The notes under the pieces: generated by a model
Databases searched by the model: none
Seen by the model: the letters and a program-made list of their open reading frames with translations, nothing else
What the model was told of the DNA's origin: nothing
Shown here: piece by piece, positions 18,701 to 26,319 of the stretch
Layout of the letters: each line of letters starts with the position of its first letter
How positions within the stretch are numbered: position 1 is the stretch's first letter
Translations under genes and position numbers: made by a program
Origin: an uncultured Ruminiclostridium sp.
Lineage (GTDB): Bacteria; Bacillota; Clostridia; Oscillospirales; Ruminococcaceae
Direction of reading: 5' to 3'
Length of the DNA stretch: 61,324 bases
Assembly (NCBI GenBank): GCA_949878745.1
Contig: CATLBH010000009.1
Location: 1 to 61,324 of the forward strand

Positions 18701-21700
18701 TATAATATAGTCGGGTACAGTAAGCGCAAAGTCTTCCCCCACATATTTAACTTTTGTTATAACCCTTATGCCTTTTTCGCCCTCCGGCGGAACGGCGTAT
18801 TTGATAAGCGTAACAAAAGCCTCGTTGTCAAAGTTATCCTTTTCGTTAAAGTCGCTGGGAACTACCGCGTAGGTAAGCTTGGTACAGCCGGCGAATATGC
18901 TTTTTCCGAATGAATTTACGGAATCGCTGCACATGGAAAGTTCTATTGCGGTAAGGCTTACACAGTTGGTGAAAGCCCCGCTCCCTACCGAAGTGAGAAG
19001 CTGCGGAAGCTTAACCGAAGCAAGATTTGTACATCCCGCAAAGGCGTTTGCGCCTATTACCGCGTTTCCGCAGGAAATTACGATTTCGCGAAGTCCTGTA
19101 CATCCGCTGAAGGATTCGTTTCCTATGTTCCTGAGTGAAGCTGGGAACAAAGCGGTGCTTTTTTCGCCTATACTCGTCAGCTGACCGCAATTTTTAAAAG
19201 CGCCTTCTTCAATAGTCATAAGGCTGCTTCCGTCCGCTATTTCCACCGTGCTGAGACCTGTGGAGGAAAATGCTTTGGCGCCGATTTTTTCAAGAGAGGC
19301 AGGAAGATAAACGGCGGAAAGCTCGGAACGGTCGGCGAACGCATTGGCACCGATGGTCTTCATTCCCTCTTTTACTATAACCGTTTCTATTTCGCTGCTG
19401 AGTTCACCCCACATTTCCTGATAATGATTATCTCCGGATATCAGATCCCACATTACCCCGTCTCCGCCGTTGGCGTTGATAATGATAGTGTGGGTAAGCT
19501 TATCGTATACCCAAACGGCTTTTTCACCGCACATACCTCCCTGCTGTTCGCAAAGAACACACTGACGGTCGTCGTTAAAGCAGTGTCTGTGACCGTCCCA
19601 TACAAGAAGCCAATCGTCTATGCGTACTTTTCCGTCTTCGTCCTGCTGTCTCCTGCCCTCCCAGTTCTGTTCGTTGCCGTAAACGGCGGAGACAATATAG
19701 TATGCGGATTTTTCATTCACCGTAAGATATTTGTAAACTATAACCGTGGTAGTACTGTTGCCCAGTACGTCATATACCGCCATTATCTCGGAAGAAACAT
19801 TTTCCGGAATTTCCACAATGGCAAGCTTGTCGCACCCATCAAAAATATTGCCGCTTACGGTATTTTTTAAGGAATCGGGAAGCACTACCTTTGTTAACGC
19901 CTCACAGCCGTTGAATACAAACTTTCCTATCGTTTCAAGGGTCGACAGATACCCCACGGTGTCCATAAAGGACGCTTCCTTAATAGCCGAACAGCCGGCG
20001 AAAGCGGTGTCTCCCACAATGCGTATCGAAGTATTTCCGAGATATATTCCGGTCTTGTCGGTGATATCTGCGGTTTTTAACGATAGAAGCTTGTTACAGG
20101 AGGCAAAAGCTTCATTGCCTATTTCGGTGAGCGAGGGAGAAACGGTTACGCTTTCCAGCTGTTGACAGTCATAAAAAACTCTGTAATTTATAACTGTAAC
20201 TCCCGAAGGAAGCGTTATATTTTGAACCGCGGAACCGCTGAACGCCTCGCTGCCGATAGATGTTACGGAATCGGGTATATTGATTTCAAGTCCGCCGCCG
20301 GCGCTGCCAAATCCCTTAAAAGCGCTCTCTCCGATAGTGTTAACCGTATCGGGAATAATCACCCGGCTGACCGTTTCCGTATTAGTGTTATAATCTCCTT
20401 TAACGGTATTTACGGAAACACCGTCAAGAACCTCGGAAGGTATATCCACCTCCACGCCCGTTTTTCCGGCTGGAACGCGGATTCCCAAAACGGCGCTTCC
20501 GTCATTGCTGTAAACCAGTACTGCGGCGTTCTGACCGGAAAGGTTTATAGGGGGGTTGTTTTCGGCAAAGCTTTCGCTTATCATAAGATTTGTAAGCCCG
20601 TTGCAGCCGTTGAAAGCGTTTTCTCCTACGGCTGAGACATTGGAGGGAATTATCACTCTCCCGTATAATCCGCTGCCTGAAAACGCGTTGTCCCCGATAG
20701 AATTAAGCTGAGATCCTGCCTCGAATTCAAGGGAAGAAAGATTAACGCAGTCCTTAAATGCGTCTTCGCAAATGCTTGTTACACCGTTTCCCACAAAAAC
20801 GCTTGTTATAGTGCCCTGATAATTATCCTGCCAAGGGTTAACAGCCACCACGCCGTTTCCGGTTATGGATATTTCGCCCGTATCTCTGTTAAGTGCCCAC
20901 TTTGTCTCCGTGGGATTCTTATCTGGGCCGCAGTTTCCTCCTACGGTGCCGCAGAGGATACAGATATTTTCCTTGTTGAAGCAATGCTCGTGTCCCTTAG
21001 CCACGGGGTAGGTCAACTCTCCGCTTTCGAGTCTGTCGCGGCTGTACCCGTTGGTAAGAACGGCCCCGGTAATCTGCCTGCCTTCGTCCGTATCGCTGTA
21101 CAGCATAAGAACCGCTTGTGTTTTCTTGGGATCGTTCTCGTCGGAAGTGATGAAACTGTACTCATATTGCTCATATAGAGATTGTTTCAAAGTAATATGA
21201 GGATACTGTATTGTATTTAACCCATCGGGAACGGATATTGAATTGGTGTTATAGAACACGTCCTCTCCCAACACCTTTACGGAATCTGGAATAGTTACTT
21301 TTCCGTATTCTCCGCAGCCCTCAAAAGCATGATAACCAATTTCTTCCAGACTGTCTAAAGGATACTCAACCGTTTCCAAAGACTTAGCGTTTACGAAAGC
21401 GTATTCACCTATATTAACTATCCCCTCTTTAATTACAACCTTGTTGATCATATGCATATTACTATGCCAAGGGGGGTTATCGGTATTGCTGAAATTTTTC
21501 ATTCTTGCGGGTGTTCCGTCACTGCTCCAGACAGTCAGAATGCCGTCACGGAATTCCCACTCAACCTTTCCGTCCTTATTTTCACCGGCGTCGCCCTTTA
21601 CCTTTCCGCACACGGGACAAGTATTGGTGACGGTGTCAATATAAAAGTGGTCGCAGTCGTCCTTGTTCACAAGCTCGTGATAATTTTCGTCCACCTTTGC

Positions 21701-24511
21701 CACATCCTTGCCACAAATCTGCTTCGGCATGGATATAAGAGTATTCAAGCGGCCGGGAATTATTTTGGTGACTTCCACCTTATCAAGGTCGGAAGCGGAG
21801 GTTTTATACTCCAGCTTGAAAACCTGATTGGGTATTTCCGCGTTTACTATGGTAGCTGAAAATTTATCGGGATAAGCCGCATAATTCAACTCTGTACAGC
21901 CGGCAAAAGCGTCCTCGCCAATATTGTCCACGCTTTCGGGAATTTCCACAAAAGTACGGTTTCCGCCGCCGTTAAAGTTTATGTTATAGAAAGCCATCGC
22001 TCCTATTGTCTTAACGCCGTTCGAAATTACAAGTTTTGTCACTGCGCGGCAATCTTCAAACGCACCGTTTCCGATATCGGTAACGACGGAAGGAATGTTT
22101 ATCTCTTTTAAGGAGTTCAAATCATAAAACGCATAGTCACCGATGGAAGTAACGCCGCCGTCAAACACCAGATCGGTTATTACAGCGTTTTCATCGTTTT
22201 TAAGCTTTATAAAGGGATTCTTGTTTTCGCCTTTGTCATAATTTTTAATGGGAGCGTCGGTTATGGCAGTATTGTTAGAATCTTTCTTGGTGCATATGTA
22301 CACGGTGCCATCGTCGGGCGACCAATACCAGGTTACTTTATCGTCGGCGGGAGCGGAAGCGTCATCGCCTGTTTTGCCTATGTTGCCGCCGATTACCGCT
22401 TCACATATGGTACACTGGCCGTATTCGGAGTCAAATTTGTGGTCGCAGTCCTTAGCGACAACGCGCTTTTCAACGCCGTTGATAATTACGGTTTTGGGAT
22501 ATCTGTATGTACCCGTAAAGCCGTCCTTATCCACTTTTATAATGCTTACCGTATCGCCGTCTTCTTTATAAAAAGCTCTGACTGTGTTTGCGGGAAGAGC
22601 TCCCAGCATAATTTCATTCGGATAAAGTATAAGATCAACATCGGTGCCTTTAAAAACTTCCGACCCTATATTTTCCACCATAGGAGGAAGGAACACGGTT
22701 CTTGTACCGGTATCGGTTCCGTCAGGCAAAGTATCGGGTTTGAGCGTACTTATTTCGCTGAAAGCACCCTGTCCTATATTCTTAACCGACGAAGGTATTA
22801 TGATCTTATCAATGGAAAGACCCTTGAAAGCATTGTCGCCGATACTTATAACACCCTCTTTTATTTCAAGCGCGGATATGGTCTTTCCGCTCCAAGGGCG
22901 AACGTCGTTACCAGAAGGGTAATTTTCCATTTTGCCCTTTATATTGTCGTTTGCAGTTTCTACCGCGCTTATAATAAGAGTGCCGTTATCCGTAACCGCC
23001 CACGTGGTTCCTTTGCTCTCGCCGCAGTCAAGATTACATAGAGTACATTTACCCGAGGAATCGGGGATATGACTGTGATTCTGAGATATCTTATCCCGAT
23101 AACCGGGATCCACCTCTGTCAAGCGAAGATTTATACCGTTTTCGCTGCCGTCGTGAAGCACAAGATATGTAGGCAAATTCACAAGCTCACCCGCGTCTTC
23201 TCCGCTTTCGATAGAAGTTATTTTAGCGGTGGGATCATTCGGGTCAGCGAAATTATCCTGATATATAATTTTGTATGTTGTTCTCAAAACCAGATTGGTA
23301 ATCGTATCTCCGTCGGGCGCCTTGGTATTCTGAGAAATAAAAAGATTTTTCAGGCTGCCGCAGCTGTTAAAGGCGTAATCGCCTATAACGGAAACGTTGG
23401 GAGGCAAAACCACATCGGTAAGTGCCACGCATCCGGAAAACGCACTTTCACCAATGATAATATTATCGGCGTCACTATTGTCTGTGTTTCTGTAAGGGAT
23501 TTTAAGCTCTGTCAGACCTGTACCAGCAAAAGCGCCTTCGCCTATTTCCTTGATATTTTTCCCAAAATCAAATCTTGTTAAGGACGTGTCCTGCGAGAAC
23601 ATTCCTTTGCTGATTGCTTCCAGTCCGTCCGGCAGCTTTACTCCCACAAGCGACTTACATTCCGCAAAAACCCCCTCGCCCATAGATGTTACCGTATCGG
23701 GTATAACGGCGTTTTCAACGCCCGAACCCATAAAAGCATAAGAACCTATGGAAACGGTCTCTTTCAAAAAGCTTGTATTTTTTAAGCTTGAACACCCCGC
23801 AAATGTATAAGCGACTATATCTTTGATTGCTTGCTTAGTCTTACCGTCTGATTGAGGAATGTCAAAATTTACCTTATTGAGATCACTACAGTTCTGAAAC
23901 GCGCCTTCGCCGAGATTCCAAAGACTGTTTGCTTCCTTGAATTCTACCGTCTGAATACCCGAATTCTCAAATGCTCCGGCTCCTATTGAAGTAACGGAGC
24001 TGCCGGGGGAAAGCGTTTTTATGGCTTGACAATTTTTAAAAGCGCCTTCTTCGATCTTTTTTACCGACAAATATCCGGTTAACGCCCCGGCAGGGGCAGA
24101 GCCGGTAGAGTCACCTTCAAAACTTATACACCCGTCAAAAGCATGCTTGCCTATTCGCTCACGTATGGGTAAAAAATTGATACCCCGCAATTTTTCACAT
24201 CCGTAAAATGCATAATCACCAATCGAAAGATAATTGTCAACCTTGACTGTTTCTATATCCTGACGCAAATGAGACCAGGGCGCGGCATTAAAACCTTCTG
24301 CCTCAAAATCCGGCATAGTATGCGGCTGTAGTGGGCTACTTTGTGAATCAAATATATGCAGTTCGCCGTTTTTAAACTCCCAGGTCATATCAGCTTCCGG
24401 GCATTGTATGATTCCGCTTGTATTCTGCGCTTCGTCTTCCGCCGCCACCTGCACGCAAATAAAATTAAAAGCAATAGCAAATGCCACAAACAAAGAAATA
24501 AACTTTTTCAT
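12782..24511 (-). CDS. Giant BspA-type leucine-rich-repeat surface protein (3909 residues)
   Basis: One uninterrupted frame of 3910 codons. The ATG at 24511 is chosen (GGAAAGGAAAGG upstream); a TTG precedes it. Residues 1-25 are a signal peptide (FISLFVAFAIAFNFICVQVAA). The body to about residue 3500 holds scores of BspA/LRR_5 repeats of the form IPxSVTxIGxxAFxGCxxL, grouped into about ten modules. Each module opens with a His/Cys linker (HEHC, then CxLCxxxGGxCG), a beta hairpin W-x-L-x-I-x-G, and a PW dipeptide. Linkers lie near residues 480, 695, 960, 1180, 1650, 2185, 2665, 3080, 3300 and 3480. A Pro/Gly/Thr stalk (about 3560-3647), a beta domain, and two hydrophobic segments (near 3830-3850 and 3878-3895) end the protein, so it is membrane-anchored. 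Such proteins usually mediate adhesion to host or other bacteria; this role is inferred. Confidence 0.9.
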   Translation of the reverse strand: MKKFISLFVAFAIAFNFICVQVAAEDEAQNTSGIIQCPEADMTWEFKNGELHIFDSQSSPLQPHTMPDFEAEGFNAAPWSHLRQDIETVKVDNYLSIGDYAFYGCEKLRGINFLPIRERIGKHAFDGCISFEGDSTGSAPAGALTGYLSVKKIEEGAFKNCQAIKTLSPGSSVTSIGAGAFENSGIQTVEFKEANSLWNLGEGAFQNCSDLNKVNFDIPQSDGKTKQAIKDIVAYTFAGCSSLKNTSFLKETVSIGSYAFMGSGVENAVIPDTVTSMGEGVFAECKSLVGVKLPDGLEAISKGMFSQDTSLTRFDFGKNIKEIGEGAFAGTGLTELKIPYRNTDNSDADNIIIGESAFSGCVALTDVVLPPNVSVIGDYAFNSCGSLKNLFISQNTKAPDGDTITNLVLRTTYKIIYQDNFADPNDPTAKITSIESGEDAGELVNLPTYLVLHDGSENGINLRLTEVDPGYRDKISQNHSHIPDSSGKCTLCNLDCGESKGTTWAVTDNGTLIISAVETANDNIKGKMENYPSGNDVRPWSGKTISALEIKEGVISIGDNAFKGLSIDKIIIPSSVKNIGQGAFSEISTLKPDTLPDGTDTGTRTVFLPPMVENIGSEVFKGTDVDLILYPNEIMLGALPANTVRAFYKEDGDTVSIIKVDKDGFTGTYRYPKTVIINGVEKRVVAKDCDHKFDSEYGQCTICEAVIGGNIGKTGDDASAPADDKVTWYWSPDDGTVYICTKKDSNNTAITDAPIKNYDKGENKNPFIKLKNDENAVITDLVFDGGVTSIGDYAFYDLNSLKEINIPSVVTDIGNGAFEDCRAVTKLVISNGVKTIGAMAFYNINFNGGGNRTFVEIPESVDNIGEDAFAGCTELNYAAYPDKFSATIVNAEIPNQVFKLEYKTSASDLDKVEVTKIIPGRLNTLISMPKQICGKDVAKVDENYHELVNKDDCDHFYIDTVTNTCPVCGKVKGDAGENKDGKVEWEFRDGILTVWSSDGTPARMKNFSNTDNPPWHSNMHMINKVVIKEGIVNIGEYAFVNAKSLETVEYPLDSLEEIGYHAFEGCGEYGKVTIPDSVKVLGEDVFYNTNSISVPDGLNTIQYPHITLKQSLYEQYEYSFITSDENDPKKTQAVLMLYSDTDEGRQITGAVLTNGYSRDRLESGELTYPVAKGHEHCFNKENICILCGTVGGNCGPDKNPTETKWALNRDTGEISITGNGVVAVNPWQDNYQGTITSVFVGNGVTSICEDAFKDCVNLSSLEFEAGSQLNSIGDNAFSGSGLYGRVIIPSNVSAVGENAFNGCNGLTNLMISESFAENNPPINLSGQNAAVLVYSNDGSAVLGIRVPAGKTGVEVDIPSEVLDGVSVNTVKGDYNTNTETVSRVIIPDTVNTIGESAFKGFGSAGGGLEINIPDSVTSIGSEAFSGSAVQNITLPSGVTVINYRVFYDCQQLESVTVSPSLTEIGNEAFASCNKLLSLKTADITDKTGIYLGNTSIRIVGDTAFAGCSAIKEASFMDTVGYLSTLETIGKFVFNGCEALTKVVLPDSLKNTVSGNIFDGCDKLAIVEIPENVSSEIMAVYDVLGNSTTTVIVYKYLTVNEKSAYYIVSAVYGNEQNWEGRRQQDEDGKVRIDDWLLVWDGHRHCFNDDRQCVLCEQQGGMCGEKAVWVYDKLTHTIIINANGGDGVMWDLISGDNHYQEMWGELSSEIETVIVKEGMKTIGANAFADRSELSAVYLPASLEKIGAKAFSSTGLSTVEIADGSSLMTIEEGAFKNCGQLTSIGEKSTALFPASLRNIGNESFSGCTGLREIVISCGNAVIGANAFAGCTNLASVKLPQLLTSVGSGAFTNCVSLTAIELSMCSDSVNSFGKSIFAGCTKLTYAVVPSDFNEKDNFDNEAFVTLIKYAVPPEGEKGIRVITKVKYVGEDFALTVPDYIIGAPVRKIAGGAFNSFTANKPFGVILPSTLTAINDSAFKGCTMLSEITVPGGALASIGKQAFQGCTSLKKIEIPDSVTQLGMEAFNMCTALEEVKLSNGLNTIEKLTFYGCSSLKAAVVPENVKKIDALAFEDCSVLEYVVLPKSLRNGSVDLTAFDGCGDLAAIFAPTEDDIDYKDGEDGKYFESIISDADAEAYNLRIAVYDQDKQIFKVKDGTSDNGMSTYETVLGCPTGFRIRENPAHFHCFNIHNQCILCGDRGGQCGPMAEWTLDEGGNLKITVIEEGAESVIDHDAAEYFGTWTEFKDRIYTIEIDEGITLIDSGAFEHCLRLQSVTLPESLETVEDYAFSDCISLISIDLPDGIINLGEGVFKDDINLKNVELPKSISELKKDTFKGCRTLETIKLPADLRYVSEGAFSGCINLTSIELPVDTKKVSEDAFSDCTNLTYIVAPEGCRYTFNENEFPNATYFKYAPEGVGVRITYARPGANVHHLIIPTEIAGLPVVAIGDGAFTRTSARNFAALSEEGQEQQGLVTVTIPENSLLTEIGNDAFKDRTDLQKLIVKNNKIVSIGKSAFEGCTSLEEAGLPSSVQRIGEKAFFGCGKLKNIPIYEGLLSIGTEAFANCGFNRAFVIIPSTVSEMGTSVFGNIADNALIAIPQKLAKRYDDSHAGNTGSYDFRKDNCGYVVYRVDVNGNKWVTEGKLGNGQNAITGFEDYMKIASDHEHCLYKGFCVLCNFAGGNCGSEEDINGNSNATWYIDRETKTLHITGKGKMKDYTGSDVAPWLKWNDFIANIEVHDGITGISANAFMNCEKVTSVKLPSTLVKIGSNAFVGNTALTSLTVPEGVTIIRENTFKDCGQLKEINLPKSVEKIEAGAFAGCASLKYVELPAAGHDIFIDKSAFDDSLDYIALPVGTVITAETTSYNRFTYLLDNESAARIVNAKLGNNRELKFPASIGGIPVKAIGGYGYNNVINGNDPKNIRFVSIPEGVTEIYDEAFAGCENLFSLSLPNSLETIRNNAFSGCGIKELIFKNSLKSIGEYAFSGCGALETVKLPLGIESIGNYVFSECENLDFILTPRKVIDNRGYTKTANLVYYERRADGRDYIAAAKLGEGRTNINVEEIEALGVYLDIDNHEHCYNEGVCVLCNDDGGLCGVGVVWKLNGDTLEIKLREGLTAREADTGEMYDYSPSNPAPWFNEHRDSVKKLVIRDGVISLGTYAFSGLTSLSDISEAFPESLVKIGEKAFENCTSLAGNSDNGRTLILDENVKTVAPGAFAGCTSIKKIILSDSTAEALNVPEDTAVIKYSFIDGARARITKIEISGEKSVDVPNEILKHQVVEVAKEYRKYVNTDTHTHYHNEGDSRCTICDIISGECGDKVTWYIDEKNKRLVIEGNGEMYDYNVDGGKNAPWTQYAELTDSIYINEGVTYIGDNAFVNMGSFDEITLPPGIKSVGDNVFAGCEIRRMYIPSGLKAELFGKDIEKVTYKRSEDKTWVEVTRIDLPDGKTKISLPKTIYNLPVKSVEKEFRKYVDQNDGHVHDYGEEHGESECVICGKVTYNHIWEDGWNSDENSHWHDCERGDYDPIRDGNIDGSEYGDHDWVNTGEKRDGKIVYRCSECEREKLVDSSVDPGPDNPNPPVTDNTGGGFVPPPATTSNDGGTTKPPAPGDGSGGNGGSGSGNNGGGTTTYPPQPWETEGTEKPPVTNPPSDNIPDVDDFNGKYGFEVEKGSNSLNATVADSDSSLIKAVLTEEERDKMINGTSDIRIILSVTEGDGTVSLRDRAIISAALGEYKLGEYLDISLFKVVDGVRERITHTSAPITITIDIPNGLRNSGRRFRVIRAHEGKAAVLRDLDNGANTVTISTDRFSPYAIAYTDSISVSDDYDPPMPTGDPGISAFIFVTMASGLTAVGMIYFNHVSDVEFEEERRKKIARLVAFGKKGKLQKYIAIPLIFLVTLYYQGIEGIQGSRKAKAKN

Positions 24512-24687
24512 CAAAAATAACCTTTCCTTTCCCTATCGGCTTTTTTTGCCGTAAGGTAAATTTGACACCGACAAGTCGGTGAAAAGCCCCGCTTTTATGT
24601 CTTAACCCAATCACGTTTTAAACCGACGAAACACTCCCGATTTAAAATGTATCGGTTTTATTCCGCCGCGGGGAGGTTATGCCGGAA
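24512..24687 (-). other. Leader of the giant surface-protein gene
   Basis: The spacer holds two small perfect hairpins, CACCGAC/GTCGGTG at 24566-24581 and CGGC-A7-GCCG at 24538-24552, between asnS and the giant gene. No convincing promoter was found, so the gene may be read from asnS or from a weak promoter. Confidence 0.35.
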
Positions 24688-26079
24688 TTAATACTCCGCG
24701 TTCCCCACCGTTCTGGGAAACGGAATAACATCACGTATGTTGCCCACCGCGGTGATATACATTATAAGGCGCTCGAAGCCGAGACCGAAGCCCGCGTGCT
24801 TTGTGCCGCCGTATCTTCTGAGATCCAGGTACCAGCTGTAATCCTCTTCCATCAGACCCAGCTCCTTCATTCTTGACAGAAGCACGTCGAGTCTCTCCTC
24901 GCGCTGGCTTCCGCCGATTATCTCCCCCACTCCGGGAACCAGAAGGTCAACCGCCGCCACGGTCTTTCCATCGTCGTTAAGGCGCATATAGAACGCCTTT
25001 ATCTCCTTGGGATAATCGGTGACGAAAAGCGGCTTTTTAAATACTTGCTCGGTGAGAAATCTTTCGTGCTCCGTCTGAAGATCCGCTCCCCAGTAAACGG
25101 GATATTTGAATTGATCCTTGTGTTTTTCCAGAATTTCCACCGCCTCGGTGTAAGTCACCTTAGCGAAATCGCTGTTTATTATATCCTTAAGCCTTTGTAT
25201 AAGCTCCTTGTCGTAAAAGTCGTTAAAGAACTTCATCTCGTCTGGACAGGCGTTTAACACCTCGTTCAGCACATATTTTATCATATCCCGGGCAAGATCC
25301 ATATCGTCCTGAAGATCGGCGAAGGCTATTTCCGGCTCTATCATCCAGAATTCCGCCGCGTGTCGGGTGGTGTTGGAGTTCTCCGCGCGGAAGGTGGGAC
25401 CGAAGGTGTATATCTGACCGAAGGCCATGGCCATGGCCTCCCCCTCTAGCTGTCCCGATACGGTAAGGGAAGCGGGCTTACCGAAAAAGTCCTTGGTGTA
25501 GTCTATCGCCCCATCCTCCGTTCTGGGGGGATCGGCGGGGTCAAGCGTGGATACTCTGAACATTTCTCCCGCCCCCTCACAGTCGCTGGCTGTAATTATG
25601 GGAGTGTTCACGTACACAAAGCCCCTTTGATTGAAAAAGCTGTGTATGGCGTAAGCGGCCACGCTTCTTACCCTAAGCACCGCTCCTATCGTGTTGGTTC
25701 TGGCTCTTAAATGAGAAATTGTGCGCAAATACTCCAAAGTATGGCGCTTTTTCTGCAAAGGATAATCGGAGGGAGCCAAGCCCGCTATCTCAACCTTATC
25801 GGCGTGTATCTCAAAGGGCTGTTTGGCTTCGGGGGTAAGAAGAAGCGTTCCCGAAACGTTAACCGCGCTGCCTACACCCAGCTTGCTCAATTCCTTGAAG
25901 TTGTCGGCCTTTTCCTCCTCAAAAACCACCTGAACGCCCTTAAAGCCGCTGCCGTCGGAAAGCTCCATAAAGCCGAACGCCTTGCTTCCCCTGACCGTCC
26001 TTACCCAGCCGCTTACCTCTAACTTCGCGCCGTTTTCGGGAGTATTTTTATATAACTCCGATATCAGAATCCTTGACAT
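24688..26079 (-). CDS. asnS: Asparaginyl-tRNA synthetase
   Basis: A 463-residue class IIb synthetase of normal length that charges tRNA-Asn with asparagine using ATP. The N-terminal OB fold ([19 protein letters not shown]) binds the anticodon. The catalytic core has the motif 2 region [21 protein letters not shown] and the motif 3 arginine in [13 protein letters not shown], and ends [18 protein letters not shown] and the lack of the AspRS insertion favour AsnRS over AspRS. AGAAAGGAAAAAC precedes the ATG. The neighbouring giant surface-protein gene lies 176 bases downstream on the same strand. Confidence 0.97.
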   Translation of the reverse strand: MSRILISELYKNTPENGAKLEVSGWVRTVRGSKAFGFMELSDGSGFKGVQVVFEEEKADNFKELSKLGVGSAVNVSGTLLLTPEAKQPFEIHADKVEIAGLAPSDYPLQKKRHTLEYLRTISHLRARTNTIGAVLRVRSVAAYAIHSFFNQRGFVYVNTPIITASDCEGAGEMFRVSTLDPADPPRTEDGAIDYTKDFFGKPASLTVSGQLEGEAMAMAFGQIYTFGPTFRAENSNTTRHAAEFWMIEPEIAFADLQDDMDLARDMIKYVLNEVLNACPDEMKFFNDFYDKELIQRLKDIINSDFAKVTYTEAVEILEKHKDQFKYPVYWGADLQTEHERFLTEQVFKKPLFVTDYPKEIKAFYMRLNDDGKTVAAVDLLVPGVGEIIGGSQREERLDVLLSRMKELGLMEEDYSWYLDLRRYGGTKHAGFGLGFERLIMYITAVGNIRDVIPFPRTVGNAEY

Positions 26080-26220
26080 TTTGTTTTTCCTTTCTCTTTA
26101 TACGGTTATAATTTGCCCGAATGTCATGCTTTCCCATAATGGAAATTTATACTTAAGTTTATTATAACACCTTTAATGTCAAAATGCAATATTTTTACGT
26201 ATTTTTTTGACAATTTCCTG

Positions 26221-26249
26221 TTGACTATACTCAAAAAATGTTTTATAAT
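26221..26249 (+). promoter_or_regulatory. Promoter of the beta-mannosidase gene
   Basis: TTGACT at 26221-26226 and a perfect TATAAT at 26244-26249 with a 17-base spacer, about 70 bases upstream of the start. No catabolite operator was clearly seen. Confidence 0.8.
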
Positions 26250-26319
26250 TCAAGTATGGAAATTATTTCCTTTTAAATTTAAAAGTAAACCCTGAAGTAA
26301 ACCCGAAAGGACTACCGCC

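Noticed and set aside
13227-23741. Many plus-strand frames of 60-280 codons within the giant gene
   Set aside because: They follow the LRR repeat period on the opposite strand and look alike because the coding repeats are alike. None has a start signal or recognizable domain.
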